Shown here: in pieces, positions 5,450 to 6,443 of the stretch | Layout: each line of letters starts with the position of its first letter | Numbering within the stretch: position 1 is the first letter of the stretch | Assembly (NCBI GenBank): GCA_937124525.1 | Contig: CAKZLA010000452.1 | Location: 1-6,443 of the forward strand | Origin: an uncultured Desulfobacterium sp. | GTDB taxonomy: Bacteria > Desulfobacterota > Desulfobacteria > Desulfobacterales > Desulfobacteraceae | Reading direction: 5' to 3' | DNA length: 6,443 bases | Notes under the pieces: generated by a model | Told to the model about the DNA's origin: nothing | What the model saw: only the letters and a program-made list of their open reading frames with translations | Databases searched by the model: none | Program-made: the position numbers and the translations under genes

Positions 5450-6443
5450 ATGAGTTGATTGGCCACCGTCAATACCGGATCCCACACCGGTCCAAAGGGA
5501 GGGGCATAGCCAAGATCACACTGGATAAAATCCGCCACGGTCATGCCTGCATGCAAGGCCACAGCCGGAGCGTTTATACGGTGGGCCACACCATCGGTTC
5601 CCACCATCTGTGCCCCCAGCAACCGCCCGGTTTTTCTATCCCCCACCATGGAGACATGGATCATGGCCGAACCGGGTTGGGCATGGGCCTTTGACCGGGA
5701 CTTAATCACCACCTCTGCCGGATCAAACCCAGCATCCCGGGCCTCTTGAAGGCAAAGGCCTGTGCGGGCCACCTGCATATTAAACACCTTAAATACGGCG
5801 GTACCCACCACCCCCTGGAGCCGGGTCTCTTTACCGCACACATTGTCCGCCACGGCCCATCCAGCCCGGTTAGCACGCAATGCCAGGGGAATCCAGCATT
5901 TTTCACCGGTGATCACATGGATGGCATCGGCGCAGTCTCCGGCGGCGTAAATCCGGTCATCCGAGGTTCTCATCATTGCATCCACGGCCACAGCCCCGGC
6001 AATGCCGGTTTCAAGGCCAGCATCCACGGCGAGTTCACTGCACGGAGTAACACCAGAGGCTGAAATCACAAGATCTGCCGAAAGCTTTCTGTGCTCACCC
6101 ACCACCATGAGCCCCCCGTCATCAACGCTCTCAATGGCCGTGATGGCCTCACCGCAATAAAGAGTGACCCCGTTGGCCGTGACTTCATCTGCCACCACCC
6201 GGGACAGTTCCGGCGTCATCCAGGGGAGAAAAACCGGGCCCGGCTTTATCATATCGACCTCAATCCCCCGGACTCTCAATGCCTCGCACATCTCAAGACC
6301 AATGTATCCCATGCCTGAAATAACAGCCTTTTTTACACTTTTTGTATCAATAAAAGCTTTGATTTTTTTCCCATGGGCCAGGCTTTTCAGGGGCATCACT
6401 CCGGGAAGATCAATGCCTGGCACATCCGGCACATGGGGACGAG
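5437..6443 (-). CDS. FAD/NAD-dependent disulfide reductase family protein (CoA-disulfide reductase/NADH oxidase-like), N-terminus missing
   Basis: The frame stays open to the window edge. The codons before the GTG at 6432 read RPH, continuing the family motif G-A-R-P-x-x-P-x-x-P-G-I-D-L-P-G-V, so the gene starts outside; about 110 residues, including the first FAD-binding GxGxxG and any redox-active cysteine, are unseen. Visible in order are the NAD(P)H-binding motif ISGMGYIGLEMCEAL (6298-6315 for the glycines; GMG replaces the usual GGG), the second FAD motif IYAAGDCAD (near 5926-5952), and the dimerisation domain from VVGTAVFKVF to the C-terminal YAPPFGPVWDPVL. That ending is typical of CoA-disulfide reductases and NADH oxidases/peroxidases (COG0446). 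No rhodanese or TusA-like extension follows. The enzyme would use NAD(P)H to reduce a thiol disulfide, polysulfide or oxygen; which one depends on the missing N-terminus. The gene converges on the crotonase, with an inserted element between them. Confidence 0.9.
   Translation of the reverse strand, partial: RPHVPDVPGIDLPGVMPLKSLAHGKKIKAFIDTKSVKKAVISGMGYIGLEMCEALRVRGIEVDMIKPGPVFLPWMTPELSRVVADEVTANGVTLYCGEAITAIESVDDGGLMVVGEHRKLSADLVISASGVTPCSELAVDAGLETGIAGAVAVDAMMRTSDDRIYAAGDCADAIHVITGEKCWIPLALRANRAGWAVADNVCGKETRLQGVVGTAVFKVFNMQVARTGLCLQEARDAGFDPAEVVIKSRSKAHAQPGSAMIHVSMVGDRKTGRLLGAQMVGTDGVAHRINAPAVALHAGMTVADFIQCDLGYAPPFGPVWDPVLTVANQLIKKL

Noticed and set aside
5422..6318. Several + strand open frames of 60-105 codons opposite the flavoprotein
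   Set aside because: They overlap a - strand gene with clear NAD- and FAD-binding motifs, have no convincing start signals and show no recognisable domains.
6430..6432. GTG at 6432 as the true start of the flavoprotein
   Set aside because: Upstream in-frame codons continue the conserved R-P-H-V-P-x-V-P-G-I-D-L motif, and the essential N-terminal FAD domain must lie beyond the window.

Overview
The window looks like a stretch of chromosome from an anaerobic deltaproteobacterium of the Desulfobacterales type (Desulfobacterium or Desulfobacula-like). That placement is an inference from the flavour of the proteins and the gene mix: an iron-complex ABC transporter, a solitary family 5 solute-binding protein, a dienoyl-CoA isomerase-type crotonase, a CoA-disulfide-reductase-like flavoprotein, and small inverted-repeat elements between genes. 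No rRNA, tRNA or CRISPR array was found.

Bases 1-2187 (+ strand) hold the end of an FecBCD/BtuFCD-type importer operon: the C-terminus of a substrate-binding protein, a complete FecCD-type membrane permease that overlaps it by 11 bases, and a complete ATPase 29 bases further on. All three core parts of a type II ABC importer for an iron chelate, haem or corrinoid are therefore present, although the binding protein is cut by the window edge. A 147-base gap with a candidate promoter and a palindrome leads to a periplasmic family 5 solute-binding protein (dipeptide/nickel type, 2335-4023) that has no permease genes of its own in view.

Bases 4024-4371 contain no intact gene but are not empty. 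An imperfect inverted repeat bounds a segment of about 155 bases. Next to it on the - strand is a decayed gene fragment resembling the cytidylate-kinase-like family, whose recognisable homology ends where the repeat begins. A promoter and ribosome-binding site for the next gene follow.

Bases 4372-5193 (+) encode a crotonase-fold enzyme carrying the three acidic residues of delta3,5-delta2,4-dienoyl-CoA isomerase, which points to beta-oxidation of unsaturated fatty acids. It converges on a - strand flavoprotein disulfide reductase/NADH oxidase-like gene (5437 to beyond the right edge). The gap between them holds a MITE-like element of about 134 bases with near-perfect terminal inverted repeats, then a long hairpin with a T-tract that probably terminates the crotonase transcript.

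No complete new system is evident. The points most worth a second look are the two unrelated inverted-repeat elements, the pseudogene next to one of them, and the palindrome in front of the orphan binding protein.
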